This document shows, one piece after another, positions 9,403 to 18,878 of a DNA stretch of 39,493 nt (positions within the stretch are counted from its first letter, which is position 1; each line of letters starts with the position of its first letter). The notes beneath the pieces were generated by a model. It searched no databases and had not been told where the DNA came from. It worked only from the letters and a program-made list of their open reading frames with translations. The stretch comes from Phycisphaerales bacterium. GTDB lineage: Bacteria; Planctomycetota; Phycisphaerae; Phycisphaerales; UBA1924. Both the position numbers and the translations under genes were made by a program. The stretch lies in NCBI GenBank assembly GCA_029260555.1, contig JAJDCZ010000023.1, positions 1 through 39,493 on the forward strand, given 5' to 3'.

Positions 9403-10254
9403 ATGACGCGAAACTGCCAGGTCGGTTCTGTTTGCATTGGTCCAGATCAACCACTCACAATCATCGCGGGGCCTTGCCTGCTTGAATCTCAACAGGTAGC
9501 CCGGGATATCGCAGAGCAAGTACGCGATGCGTGTGCTGCTCTGGGCCTCTCGTTCATTTTCAAAGCCTCGTTTGATAAAGCCAACCGATCCAGCATCACC
9601 TCGCCACGAGGCCCCGGGCTTGAGCGCGGGCTGGACTGGCTCAGCTCCATCGCGTCAGATTTGAACCTGCCCATCACCACAGATATCCACGCCCCAGCCC
9701 AGGCTGAGCCTTTGGCAAATGCGATTGACCTGATCCAGATCCCTGCTTTTTTGTGCCGACAGACTGATCTGCTTGAAGCAACAGGATGCGCTGCTGCTGA
9801 GCATCATCGTGCGGTGAGCATCAAGAAAGGCCAGTTCCTGAGTCCCGGTGAAATGGTCGGCCCCATCACCAAACTTTCACAGGCCAACTGCACCAACACA
9901 CTCCTGATCGAACGAGGCACAACCTTTGGCTACCACCGCCTCGTCAATGATTTCCTGGGCATGGGCGATCTCATGAATCTTGATCTGCCCAATGGCTCGC
10001 CCCCCGTCTGCTTTGACGCGACCCACTCCACACAAACACCAGGCACAGGCTCCACCACCGGCGGTCGACCTGAGCACGCCCCACTGCTGGCCCGGGCTGC
10101 TGTCGCTGCAGGTGTCCACGCAGTTTTTCTGGAATGCCATCCAAACCCCGACCAGGCCCAGAGCGATGCCAGCACCATGCTCAAGCTTAGTGCGGTCGGG
10201 CCATTGCTGGCCCAACTCGCAGCCATTCACCAGGCTCTGCAAAGCTTGTCCTGA
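9403..10254 (+). CDS. kdsA: 3-deoxy-8-phosphooctulonate synthase (Kdo-8-P synthase), metal-dependent type
   Basis: 283 aa TIM-barrel enzyme condensing arabinose-5-phosphate with phosphoenolpyruvate to Kdo-8-phosphate, in the cytoplasmic LPS-core pathway. Motifs are IIAGPCLLES, FKASFDKANRSS, TTDIH, IQIPAFLCRQTDLL, VSIKKGQFLSP, ERGTTFGY and CFDATHSTQ. C25, H208, E244 and D255 match the four metal ligands of the metal-dependent KdsA class; the E-to-D spacing of 11 is the same as in the Aquifex enzyme. It is therefore predicted metal-dependent, unlike the E. coli enzyme, which has Asn at the Cys position. The ATG has no clear ribosome-binding site. WaaA at 1627-2922 uses its downstream product. 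Confidence 0.95.
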   Translation: MTRNCQVGSVCIGPDQPLTIIAGPCLLESQQVARDIAEQVRDACAALGLSFIFKASFDKANRSSITSPRGPGLERGLDWLSSIASDLNLPITTDIHAPAQAEPLANAIDLIQIPAFLCRQTDLLEATGCAAAEHHRAVSIKKGQFLSPGEMVGPITKLSQANCTNTLLIERGTTFGYHRLVNDFLGMGDLMNLDLPNGSPPVCFDATHSTQTPGTGSTTGGRPEHAPLLARAAVAAGVHAVFLECHPNPDQAQSDASTMLKLSAVGPLLAQLAAIHQALQSLS

Positions 10255-10297
10255 TGCCTTGCAATAACTTCCCGGATCATGCGTTAGTCCCGCTGGT

Positions 10298-10318
10298 AAG
10301 ACCACGAGAGTCTTTTTT
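10298..10318 (+). terminator. Weak candidate terminator after kdsA
   Basis: A 5-bp stem AAGAC/GTCTT with a 7-nt loop leads straight into six T residues, 44 nt beyond the kdsA stop. The stem is short, so this is a weak call; the following TATAAC could instead serve as a -10 element for the next gene. Confidence 0.3.
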
Positions 10319-10348
10319 ATAACGCACTTTTCTCTTGGGAGTTCAAGC

Positions 10349-11398
10349 ATGATGAACAAGGCAGCAAAGCGGGTGACAACCATCACCGCAATCACACTCT
10401 TGACGATGACCGCCGGGCTGAGCGCATCAGCGCAAGCCCCCAGCGATCATCAGCAAAAACAAAGTCGTCAACACAACCCTGAAATGCGCCAGAAAATGCT
10501 TGATGAGTTTGATGCCAACAAAGACGGCAAACTCGATGAGACCGAACGCAAAGCGCTGCGAGAAACCATGCACGCACGCATGATCGAGCGTTTTGATGCC
10601 AATGGCAATGGCGTGCTTGACGAAAATGAACGCCCCAACATCCGCCATCAAAGAGGTCCGCAGCGTGACCGCTTCAACTCCAGACGAGGCAGAGGTTCAA
10701 AAAGAGACTTTGGGCCTCGCCACCACCGAGGCGAGCGCGACCAACTCAATCAACCCCTTGGTCTGATGCCTGAGGATGCCGAGTTTGATCGCCCCGCAAG
10801 CAAAGGTCAGGGCTGCTCCAACTGCAGCAAGGGTCCTGAAGGTCAAAATAGACACTCCCGCAAAGGTCGCCGCGACTCGGATCGCCCCAGCAGGGAAGCC
10901 ATGCTCAAGCGATTTGATGCTGATGGCGATGGCAAACTCAATGATGCTGAACGCGAAAACGCTCGCGCAGAGATGCAAAAAAGACGCGAGCAGATGCGCG
11001 CTGAGATGCTTCAACGCTTTGATATTGACGAAGATGGCACACTGAACGACGCTGAACGCAAAGCCATGCACGAAGCTCGCAAAGCTGAGATGAAAAAACG
11101 GCAAGCTCAGATGAAAACGCTTCATGAGCAGATCCTCGAGCAGTTTGATGCTGATGGCGATGGCAAACTCCTGGGCGAAGAACGAGAAGCCGCCCGCCAG
11201 ACCATGCGCGAAAAAATGCAATCCCTCCGCCAGACCAGGCAGATGGACCTGAACCGCGATGGCAAGGTTGACTCTGTGGATGTCGCCAAAGCGATGGATC
11301 TGATCAAGGCTCAGGATCCCCGAGCCGATTTCAATCACGATCGCATTGTTGATGAACAAGACGCTGCAGCGATCGTCAAACGCGCTTCACAAGACTGA
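10349..11398 (+). CDS. Secreted protein with seven EF-hand-like calcium-binding loops
   Basis: 349 aa with a signal peptide (KAAKR, hydrophobic stretch, cleavage near SASA-QA around residue 29). Seven DxDxDG-like loops can be read: DANKDGKLDETE, DANGNGVLDENE, DADGDGKLNDAE, DIDEDGTLNDAE, DADGDGKLLGEE, DLNRDGKVDSVD and DFNHDRIVDEQD. The first five alternate with charged R/K/E/M-rich helices. The last two are closely spaced and resemble a dockerin pair. Between loops 2 and 3 is a basic R/H-rich stretch containing a lone GCSNCSKG (CxxC). The likely role is Ca-dependent structure or binding in the periplasm or at the cell surface; no enzyme domain is seen. GGGAG lies 8 nt before the ATG; a second ATG follows directly. 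Confidence 0.88.
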   Translation: MMNKAAKRVTTITAITLLTMTAGLSASAQAPSDHQQKQSRQHNPEMRQKMLDEFDANKDGKLDETERKALRETMHARMIERFDANGNGVLDENERPNIRHQRGPQRDRFNSRRGRGSKRDFGPRHHRGERDQLNQPLGLMPEDAEFDRPASKGQGCSNCSKGPEGQNRHSRKGRRDSDRPSREAMLKRFDADGDGKLNDAERENARAEMQKRREQMRAEMLQRFDIDEDGTLNDAERKAMHEARKAEMKKRQAQMKTLHEQILEQFDADGDGKLLGEEREAARQTMREKMQSLRQTRQMDLNRDGKVDSVDVAKAMDLIKAQDPRADFNHDRIVDEQDAAAIVKRASQD

Positions 11399-11486
11399 CA
11401 ATAACGCCCAAAGCCGCAGATTCGTCATGAATCCACAGCATCTGATTCATTGGCTCCCGCAATGAGTTGACGAATCACACCGCAAA

Positions 11487-11516
11487 CGACCCGGTTATTC
11501 AACCGGGCCGTTTTTT
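11487..11516 (+). terminator. Rho-independent terminator of the EF-hand gene
   Basis: Stem CCCGGTT/AACCGGG with an ATTC loop is followed by CCG and six T, about 90 nt after the EF-hand stop and before the convergent GNAT gene. The T-run is on the plus side, so it works mainly for the rightward gene. Confidence 0.85.
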
Positions 11517-11539
11517 ATGCACAATCATGCAGCTATTGA

Positions 11540-12088
11540 TCACATCTGTTCTAAAAAAGATTGATCCGCACGAAACAGCTCCAGCTGAGTGTCGTAATAG
11601 CGATCCGTCACCCCCTCGTGCTGCATTCCAATCTTATTAAGCACACCCAGCGATGCTTTATTTTGCGAATATGCCACCGCAATGACCTCGTCCAGCCCGG
11701 CCTGTGCCAATCCGAATAGCAACGCTGAGCCAGCAGCCTCCGTGGCGTACCCACAACCCCAATATGCAGGATTCAGTCGATAGGCCAGCTCGATCTCGGG
11801 CCCCTTGGCAGCTACAGGCACCAGGCCACAATCACCTATGACCGTACCCGCAGGTGCCCCGGTCTTTGCATCAGCCACTGTCAACTCCATAGCCCAGAGA
11901 CAAAAACCAAGTTCACGATGAAAGTTTTTCGCTCTTTGAATGCGTGCTGTGACTTGTTCATCGTTATTGATCGAACCATCGCCAATGAATCGCATCGCAG
12001 TTTTTGCCTGAAAAACTGCGTGATATGCCTCCACATCGTTCATTGTGGGCACACGCATGCACAATCGTTGAGTCCTTGGCCCTTGCAT
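11540..12088 (-). CDS. GNAT-family N-acetyltransferase (RimJ/RimL-like)
   Basis: 182 aa acetyl-CoA-dependent acyltransferase of the Acetyltransf_3 type. It has the N-terminal RLCMRVPTMNDVEAY segment, then GDCGLVP (beta4), EIELAYRLNPAYWGCGYATEAA with the pyrophosphate-binding loop, and SQNKASLGVLNKIGM near the end. Such proteins modify ribosomal protein N-termini or small amines or antibiotics; the substrate here cannot be assigned. It is a single minus-strand gene between two rightward genes and diverges from the DUF58 operon across 126 nt. Confidence 0.9.
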   Translation of the reverse strand: MQGPRTQRLCMRVPTMNDVEAYHAVFQAKTAMRFIGDGSINNDEQVTARIQRAKNFHRELGFCLWAMELTVADAKTGAPAGTVIGDCGLVPVAAKGPEIELAYRLNPAYWGCGYATEAAGSALLFGLAQAGLDEVIAVAYSQNKASLGVLNKIGMQHEGVTDRYYDTQLELFRADQSFLEQM

Positions 12089-12206
12089 GGCACATCATTG
12101 CACGATTTATGGCAAATCTCCCGACATTGCACCTGTCACAGGCATTTTCGTGCAACTTGATCAATCTCAGAGCAACAGGAAACCGGGCCTCAAAGCATTC
12201 GGTACC

Positions 12207-12218
12207 ATGAACACATGA
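12207..12218 (+). other. Three-codon start-stop ORF overlapping the DUF58 start
   Basis: ATG AAC ACA TGA runs directly into the DUF58 start, its TGA overlapping that ATG (ATGA). No ribosome-binding site is obvious for the DUF58 start itself, so re-initiation from this minimal ORF is conceivable. It may equally be chance. Confidence 0.2.
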
Positions 12219-13234
12219 CCAGCTCGCCACAGGCAGACCGCCCATCCTCTCCTCCTCCATCAAGCACCGAGATCGATGCGTCGATGTACCTGCACCCCAG
12301 AACGCTCGCCCGCCTGGGCTCGTTTGAGCTTCGCGCCAAGCAGATTGTTGAAGGCGTCATGAGTGGTCAGCATCGCTCGCCCTACAAAGGCTTCAGCGTC
12401 GACTTTGCCCAGCACCGCCCGTATGTCTCAGGCGATGACATCAGACATCTGGACTGGAAGGTCTATGCCCGCTCTGACAAGCTCCACCTCAAACAATATC
12501 AGCAGGAAACCAATGTCGATCTGATTGTCATGGTCGATTGCTCTGGCTCGATGAACTTCGGCTCACGCCTGTTTGCTGAAGCATCAGGCAGCGCCCAGAA
12601 AACCAGCATCGATGGCCGAGACAACTGGACCAAGTTTGACCATGCCACCGCGGTCGCTGCTGCCCTTTCCTACATCACACTCTCACAGGGCGACCGCGTG
12701 GGAATGGTCACCTTTGCAGATGAAACCCTTTCGTTCGTCGGTCGCTCATCAAGTCGAGGCACCTGGAGACAGATCGTCCGTGCCCTTGCTGTTCATCCCG
12801 TAGACAAGCCTACAGACCTGCGAAGGGCGATTGATCAAACGCTTGCCAAGGTCACCAACCGCTGCATTATTGCACTGATCAGCGACATGTTTGAAGATCT
12901 TGACACGCTGCGCCAGGCGATGGCTCGCATTCGCCATCGCGGGCATGATCTGGTCGTGTTCCAGGTGCTGGACCAATCCGAACTCACCTTTGACTTTGCC
13001 GACCCGGCTCCTTTTCAAGGCCTTGAAGGCGAACCGATGCTTCGCATTGACCCTCGCGCGATCAAACAGTCCTACCTCGATGCAATCAATGCACACAACA
13101 AAGCCGTCCAGAAACTTGCCCGGAGCTTCGGGTTTGACTACCAACTCGTCAACACGCACGAGTGGCTAGGCCCCACGCTTGCTTCATTCATCGCCCACCG
13201 CAACGCCATGATCAAACGCTCCAAGCTCAGCTGA
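12215..13234 (+). CDS. DUF58 domain protein with VWA-like MIDAS
   Basis: 339 aa, soluble. It has the DUF58 signature GDDIRHLDWKVYARSDKL followed by LKQYQQETN, then a von Willebrand A-type fold starting LIVMVDCSGSMN, whose DxSGS provides the metal-ion-dependent adhesion site. In known clusters DUF58 proteins work with a MoxR AAA+ ATPase and BatA/BatB-type membrane VWA proteins, in envelope maintenance or protein-complex maturation. Here a BatA-like gene follows after 14 nt, but no MoxR gene stands upstream: a divergent GNAT gene is there instead. It is the first gene of the operon reaching to 25625. Confidence 0.94.
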   Translation: MTSSPQADRPSSPPPSSTEIDASMYLHPRTLARLGSFELRAKQIVEGVMSGQHRSPYKGFSVDFAQHRPYVSGDDIRHLDWKVYARSDKLHLKQYQQETNVDLIVMVDCSGSMNFGSRLFAEASGSAQKTSIDGRDNWTKFDHATAVAAALSYITLSQGDRVGMVTFADETLSFVGRSSSRGTWRQIVRALAVHPVDKPTDLRRAIDQTLAKVTNRCIIALISDMFEDLDTLRQAMARIRHRGHDLVVFQVLDQSELTFDFADPAPFQGLEGEPMLRIDPRAIKQSYLDAINAHNKAVQKLARSFGFDYQLVNTHEWLGPTLASFIAHRNAMIKRSKLS

Positions 13235-13248
13235 CCCGGAACCTCTTT

Positions 13249-15462
13249 ATGACCTTCCTCCATCCAATCATGGCAGCTCTTGGCATCGCGTGCATTGCGA
13301 TCCCCATTCTCTTGCACCTGCTCATGCGCAGAAAAAGACGCCCCGTCGTCTTCGCTGCCATGCGCTTTGTCATCGAAGCATACAACAAACAGCGCAAACG
13401 CCTGACGCTCGAGCAACTCCTGCTCCTGCTGACGCGCATCGCTCTGGTCGCCTTGATAGCTCTGGGTCTGGCAGGCCCCATGCTCAGTTCTGCAAAGCTC
13501 CCGGGAAATGCTGCCAGCCAACTGGTCTTTATCCTCGTCGATGACAGCCTGAACGCCACGCTCACGACCCGGGATTCGGCTTCAGAACTCTCGGGTCACA
13601 TCGACTCTGCACTGGATGTCATGCACCAGCTCAACCAGAGCACGCCCGTTGCCTTGATCCTTCTCTCTACGCCTCCCAGAGTTGCTGTGAGCCTGAGCAC
13701 TGACCACGCAGCGGTCATCCGCGCCATCGAAGCGATTGAACCTGCTGATGCTCAGGCTGATATCACAGGCGCCCTTTCACTTGTCGAGCCTTTGCCCGAT
13801 CTGTCCGAGGCTGATGCCACCATTGTCCTGCTCAGTTCTCTTCGCAAAGGATCAATCAACCCCCAAGAGACCATCGACGACATCTCACAACGATTTGCCA
13901 GCCTCACTCTCATCGCAACATCACCCAGTCGCCTTCAACCCGCATCAAACATCACCATCACTCAACTTGAACCCATGCGCCGAATCGTGCTCACAGGGAA
14001 CAACCGCAACATAGCACCTGAACCAATCCAGCTGCGCATTGAGCTGTCCCGCAGCGGCCCCATCGTCCGCACCAAAGCAACTACCACCATCAACGCTTCA
14101 ATCGAATCCGGACGATCCCAAAGCGCCAGCACCCAGGCATCTGTCCGCTGGCAGCCGGGCCAGGAACAGGCCTTTGCAACACTTTCGTTGTCTGATCCCT
14201 CACTTTCTGGTCAGCCTCAGGATACAACGCTGGCAGTTCGCATTGACAATGACGCCCTCTTGGGCGACAACCTGCGTCGTGCGGTCATTCAGCTTCGCCA
14301 GCAGATCCGTGTCGGTGTTGTCTCATCCAGCCAGTTTCTTCCTGATCAAGGCGTCGCTGCTTTTGCTGGCGCTGACTGGGTCCGTGCTGCACTTGCTCCT
14401 GCACCTGGCTCGCCCATTACCACCATCGACATCAAGCCTTTGAACATCGACCCGCCCACACTGGCATCCATCGATGCCCTTCTCATCGCAGAGCCTGATC
14501 AGGTGCCTGCAAATGCCTGGCCTGACATTGCAACTTTTGTTCAAAGAGGTGGCTCTGCAGTCGTGCTTACACCTGCCAACCAAGGCGTACACCTCTGGCA
14601 CGATGCCATGCGCTCCGCTTTTAATCTCCCCTGGACCATTGCCCGAGAACCCATGCGTCTGGACCAACCCGCTGCACTCAATCCATCCCCGGATCAGCAA
14701 GGAAAGCAACTGCTCGCCATGATCGCAGGCGAATATGAAGCCCTCGCTCAGCCCGTCTCCATCTGGCAAAGACTCTCAGCCTACCCTGAAAACCCAAACG
14801 ACATCGTGCTTCGCACTGCTGATGGCGACCCCATCATGCTCGCTGTAAGACCCTCACAGGATACCAGCGATTATGTCTCCTCAGGCCTGGTGATCTTTCT
14901 GGCTGTTGCACTTGATCCTGACTGGACCAATCTGCCTGCCAAGCCTTTGTTTGTGCCTCTGGTTCATGAGTTGATCCGCGCTTCATCAAGTCGATCACTG
15001 GTGTCTCGCACTCGCATCGCAGGCCAGAGACTTTCTGGCCCGCTCAGCCAGATGACACTCACCAAAGCATCTGCAAGCTCTGGCCCTGATCGCATTGATC
15101 CACCGCCCACTCAAGTTGCCCGGGCTGTTAGTCACGCTGGCATTTGGCAGCTTCATGATGCAACCGGCCGCTCGCGAGGCATCATCGCGTTTAATCCTGA
15201 TCCACACGCTGGCAACACGAGCATCTCTGATGAAAAAACCATCATCGACTGGCTCAGCAATGCCCTTCACAATCAGGAACCCATCCTGCTCGATGAACAA
15301 TCACCAGCAGATGCGATTAATACTCAGATGCAGCAAACAAACACGGGCGATCTGCTCAGCCTGCCTTTGCTCATCGCTGCTCTGGTTCTTGCCATCATCG
15401 AAACATGCCTCGCCCGCATCGCAAGCCACGCCCGTAAACCTATAGCAGGAGTTGTCACATGA
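13249..15462 (+). CDS. BatA-like membrane protein with degenerate VWA domain
   Basis: 737 aa from ATG 13249; the open frame extends upstream over the DUF58 gene, but FLHPIMAALGIACIAIPILL is the typical BatA N-terminus. The order is TM (about 6-26), cytoplasmic KRRP/FAAMRF loop, a second TM (about 61-80), a periplasmic VWA-like domain, a long beta-rich region, and a last TM near the C-terminus (LLIAALVLAIIETCLA). The MIDAS position reads DDSLN, lacking the usual DxSxS, so metal binding by this VWA is doubtful. It follows DUF58 by 14 nt, and its TGA overlaps the next ATG (ATGA). By family it should be a membrane anchor or partner of the neighbouring VWA protein. Confidence 0.92.
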   Translation: MTFLHPIMAALGIACIAIPILLHLLMRRKRRPVVFAAMRFVIEAYNKQRKRLTLEQLLLLLTRIALVALIALGLAGPMLSSAKLPGNAASQLVFILVDDSLNATLTTRDSASELSGHIDSALDVMHQLNQSTPVALILLSTPPRVAVSLSTDHAAVIRAIEAIEPADAQADITGALSLVEPLPDLSEADATIVLLSSLRKGSINPQETIDDISQRFASLTLIATSPSRLQPASNITITQLEPMRRIVLTGNNRNIAPEPIQLRIELSRSGPIVRTKATTTINASIESGRSQSASTQASVRWQPGQEQAFATLSLSDPSLSGQPQDTTLAVRIDNDALLGDNLRRAVIQLRQQIRVGVVSSSQFLPDQGVAAFAGADWVRAALAPAPGSPITTIDIKPLNIDPPTLASIDALLIAEPDQVPANAWPDIATFVQRGGSAVVLTPANQGVHLWHDAMRSAFNLPWTIAREPMRLDQPAALNPSPDQQGKQLLAMIAGEYEALAQPVSIWQRLSAYPENPNDIVLRTADGDPIMLAVRPSQDTSDYVSSGLVIFLAVALDPDWTNLPAKPLFVPLVHELIRASSSRSLVSRTRIAGQRLSGPLSQMTLTKASASSGPDRIDPPPTQVARAVSHAGIWQLHDATGRSRGIIAFNPDPHAGNTSISDEKTIIDWLSNALHNQEPILLDEQSPADAINTQMQQTNTGDLLSLPLLIAALVLAIIETCLARIASHARKPIAGVVT

Positions 15463-17855
15463 TCAGCTCCTCGATCTGGAAAACGCTTGGCATCAATGAT
15501 CTCACACCGGGCGCCCAAGGCGTCAAGTTCTCCCTCGGCTATCCCATCCCCAGCTGGGGCTGGGCACTCATCGTGCTCGCCATCACACTCATCGCATGGT
15601 GGTCATATCGCCAACTTCTAGGCCCCGTCTGGCCTCGAAGGATCATGGGCGCAGTACGAGCATTGATCCTCCTGGTTCTGGTTTTCATCATCGCTGATCC
15701 GCGCCTGGAACAGGCAAGCCAGCGCACCGAAAACGACACGCTCGTCGTGCTCATGGATCGCTCAGCGTCAATGACCATCGCTGATGTCCAGACAGAAGAC
15801 ACCCTCATCACCCGCGATCATCAACTCAAAACCATCCTTCAGGACCACACCCAGACCTTTGATTCACTCGCGACCCAGCATGACATTCAATGGCTCGGCT
15901 TTGCTGCAGGAGCCTTTGACCTGCCCCCCTCAGATCAACCAGACCAGCCCATCAGACTCACTCCGCCCACAGGCCAGCGCACCGATTTTGAAACTTCCAT
16001 CAGGCAGGCACTTGAACAAAACGCAGGCAAGCCTCTGGCTGGAATCATCATCTTCAGCGATGGTCAAAGCATCACTTCACTGAGCAGACCAACCGCCCGT
16101 CTGCTTCAATCCCAGCGTTTGCCCATCCTTGCGGTGCCTCTGGGTTCACCAACGCCTCTGGGCGATCTTTCGATCGCTGCTGCGCGTGCTCCCAGCGCAG
16201 CCTTCGTCCACGATGCGGTGCCCGTGCAGGTCCAACTGAGTCTGGCGGGCTTCAGCGACAAGCCCCCCGCTGAGATCATCGTTGAACTTGTCGATGCTGC
16301 CACCGCCATTGTGCTTGATTCACAAACCATCATCCCCAGCCAAGACCCGTTGAATGATCAGCCCGTCATCACGCTTCAAACCGAGCCTGAAAAACCAGGC
16401 GAAGCGCACTGGCGGGTCGTGGTTCGCTCTGATCAAAAAGAACTCCTTGACGACAACAACTCGATGGACATCCGGGTTCAGCTGGCTGATCGCCCCCTTC
16501 GCGTCGTCTACTTTGATGGCTACCCGCGCTGGGAATATCGGTACATCAAAAATCTGCTCCTGCGTGAATCTTCCATCCGTTCATCAGCTCTGCTCGTCGC
16601 TCCCCACCGACAATATCTCCAGGAAGGCGATGTCATCCTCGATACCATCCCCCGCTCGCCCAGCGAATGGTCCAGCATCGATGTCGTTGTCCTTGGTGAT
16701 CTGGCCAGCGAAGTCCTCTCGACAACCCAGCTCCAGCAGATCAAGGACCATGTCGCTCAGGAAGGCGCAGGCCTGCTTCTCATCGCAGGCCCGACAACCG
16801 CTGCCCATAACTGGCGGTCTACCCCACTGGCCGATCTGCTCCCCTTCCTTCCCCCTGCTGCTTCACAATCTTCCACGCAACAACAAGACATCGTGCTCGC
16901 GCCCACCCCCCTTGCTCAACGCCTGGGGCTGTTGCGTCTGAGCAGCGACAAATCCAATCCCTGGCCCGCGCAGCTCAGCGACCCCGCTACAGGCTGGTCA
17001 CGCTTGCGATGGTCAGAGTCCATAGACCCGAGTCAACTCAAACCTGCAACAGAGATCCTGGCGCTGGGCATCTCTGCAGACAACCCCGCAGCCTCAACTG
17101 CCCTTCCCATCATCACCACCATGCGCTTCGGCTCAGGCCGAGTCGTCCATGTTGCCACCGACGAAATCTGGCGTTGGCGCTACGCACGAGGCGAAGCCCT
17201 GCCCGAACGATTCTGGCTCCCCATCATCCGCTATCTTGGGCGTGACAGCCTGGCAAGACTCAACCAGCCCGTCATCATCACCGCTAGCCCCCAGCAAACC
17301 CTCGTCGACCAGGTTGTTCAGCTCACTGTGCGCATCATGGACCAATCCCTGCTCAACTCAATGCCTGATTCCATCGCGGTGCGCATCACACCCGTCACGC
17401 AAGATGATAATGATCAACCAGATGATGCCTGGATCGCACCCATGACGATCCGTCTTTCACGCAATGCTGGAGACTACGCTGCGGTCTTTACCAGCACCTA
17501 CACACCCTCAGAGCCCGGCACCTTCCGCATACAACTCGCCGACCCCAGCCTGACCATTCAGTCCCCACACCCATCCGCCCGCCTGATCGTGCACAGACCC
17601 GACGACGAGATGCAAAAACCACAAACCAATCACGCTGCCCTGGCTGAGCTTGCCAACCACACGCAAGAGTTTTCAGGTCAAATGGTCAACCCGGATCAAC
17701 TGGACACCATCGCGGCCCTCATCCCCAACCGTCAAAGGCTGATCATCAGCGAGCCTCGCATCGAAAAACTCTGGGATACACCCCCCGTCCTCATCCTGCT
17801 CATCACACTCCTCACCATCGAATGGATCACCAGAAGACTCATCCGCCTGGCGTAA
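15459..17855 (+). CDS. Membrane-anchored VWA-domain protein
   Basis: 798 aa. Two N-terminal TM segments (about 33-51 and 62-80) are followed by a VWA domain with an intact MIDAS, LMDRSASMT (DxSxS), and IIIFSDGQS. A large periplasmic part contains LRVVYFDGYPRWEYRYIKNL, a strongly conserved signature of this planctomycete family, and a Rossmann-like amidotransferase-fold region (GAGLLLIAGP). A C-terminal TM segment is followed by RRLIRL. It overlaps the batA stop by 4 nt. With its degenerate partner upstream it probably forms a membrane VWA pair exposing MIDAS domains to the periplasm. Biochemical role unknown. Confidence 0.92.
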   Translation: MISSSIWKTLGINDLTPGAQGVKFSLGYPIPSWGWALIVLAITLIAWWSYRQLLGPVWPRRIMGAVRALILLVLVFIIADPRLEQASQRTENDTLVVLMDRSASMTIADVQTEDTLITRDHQLKTILQDHTQTFDSLATQHDIQWLGFAAGAFDLPPSDQPDQPIRLTPPTGQRTDFETSIRQALEQNAGKPLAGIIIFSDGQSITSLSRPTARLLQSQRLPILAVPLGSPTPLGDLSIAAARAPSAAFVHDAVPVQVQLSLAGFSDKPPAEIIVELVDAATAIVLDSQTIIPSQDPLNDQPVITLQTEPEKPGEAHWRVVVRSDQKELLDDNNSMDIRVQLADRPLRVVYFDGYPRWEYRYIKNLLLRESSIRSSALLVAPHRQYLQEGDVILDTIPRSPSEWSSIDVVVLGDLASEVLSTTQLQQIKDHVAQEGAGLLLIAGPTTAAHNWRSTPLADLLPFLPPAASQSSTQQQDIVLAPTPLAQRLGLLRLSSDKSNPWPAQLSDPATGWSRLRWSESIDPSQLKPATEILALGISADNPAASTALPIITTMRFGSGRVVHVATDEIWRWRYARGEALPERFWLPIIRYLGRDSLARLNQPVIITASPQQTLVDQVVQLTVRIMDQSLLNSMPDSIAVRITPVTQDDNDQPDDAWIAPMTIRLSRNAGDYAAVFTSTYTPSEPGTFRIQLADPSLTIQSPHPSARLIVHRPDDEMQKPQTNHAALAELANHTQEFSGQMVNPDQLDTIAALIPNRQRLIISEPRIEKLWDTPPVLILLITLLTIEWITRRLIRLA

Positions 17856-17916
17856 CCCCCTCCAAATTTGCATCACAATATGCCAATTCTCAAAAGGAGA
17901 TTTGCACGCCACGAGT

Positions 17917-18627
17917 ATGCAAACACCATGTTACGATGAATGGGGCACCTCCTGCTTTGAGCAAGGCTACTCCGATGCACACTGCCATCCTGCGAGCATG
18001 AGTTCAGAGATGGACACTCGCAATGACCTGTTCTGTTCCCTTGATCCATCAGTTGTGACGAATTACATGATTCGTCTTTTCAACTCACCGGGGTTTCTGG
18101 CGGAGCGCTATACGATAAACAAATTGCCGGTGCCATCTGGTTCATCTTCAGCTCAGCTTCACCATACACAAGAGATGTGCAGCCTGAGGGCGTGTCCTCT
18201 GATTTACAAGTTCGCTGGATGCTGTCCGTGATCACGCTCTACAAGGATCTTTTTGACCAGGTCTGTGGCTGTCGTGGCACAGACCCACATAGCAATCTTA
18301 CTGAAACCTCCAAAGTTGATGGCGCGGTCTACATGATCTGGGACATGGGTGGTATCGAAGGATCCCTGTGTGCTGAAGATACTCCTGATCTTGCTGAAGC
18401 TGGTATAAGTGTTCTTGAAACAGTCCTTAGAGAATGCCGTACCAGTGCCTGTCTAATCAGTGCGCTGCATGGGATAGGTCATGTCATCTACGCTCCCGAG
18501 TGCGACCATGACCAGAACATCGCCAACCGACCTAAAAGCTGCAATAGATGAATTCCTCAAGCAACCCGGTATTCCTGCCTGGCTGTACGAGTATGCCCAG
18601 CACGCACGGACTGGTGATGTCCTCTGA
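17917..18627 (+). pseudogene. Frameshifted remnant of an uncharacterised protein gene
   Basis: Three consecutive pieces in two frames read as one protein of about 237 aa. Piece one (17917-18110) starts TPCYDEWGTSCFEQGY and reaches FNSPGFLAERY. Piece two in another frame (about 18111-18530) runs DKQIAGAIWFIFSSASPYT, RWMLSVITLYKDLFDQVC, VYMIWDMGG and ISALHGIGHVIYAPE. Piece three, back in the first frame, is KAAIDEFLKQPGIPAWLY, ending at 18627. One base seems missing near 18112, and one base extra in the AAAA run near 18533. From memory, the order LYxDLF, WDxxx, ALHGLGH, IDxFL is that of an uncharacterised bacterial family; function unknown. AAGGAGA precedes it. It interrupts the VWA operon. A sequencing error would be the alternative explanation. 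Confidence 0.65.
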
Positions 18628-18878
18628 TCCCGGGAATCTCATAACCGATCCACTGACAGGGGCTGATTCTGTAATCTGATCCCGATTCATTGCCAAATCA
18701 ACCCACGGTCCCAGAAAACCGGCTCATATTGCCTGTATTGAACGCAACCATGCGCCAGATCAGCCCTTGAACAGAGAAAAAACACCCATTGCGCCGATGG
18801 TAAATAAGGATTGATTCGATCATACATCCATGACCGTCCGTAGTTCCTTGTGAGTCCCCCGGAGTTTTGTCAGCAGCC

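Noticed and set aside
10697..11359. 220-aa antisense frame, hydrophobic and repetitive
   Set aside because: Complement of the EF-hand repeats; its periodicity follows from the sense coding.
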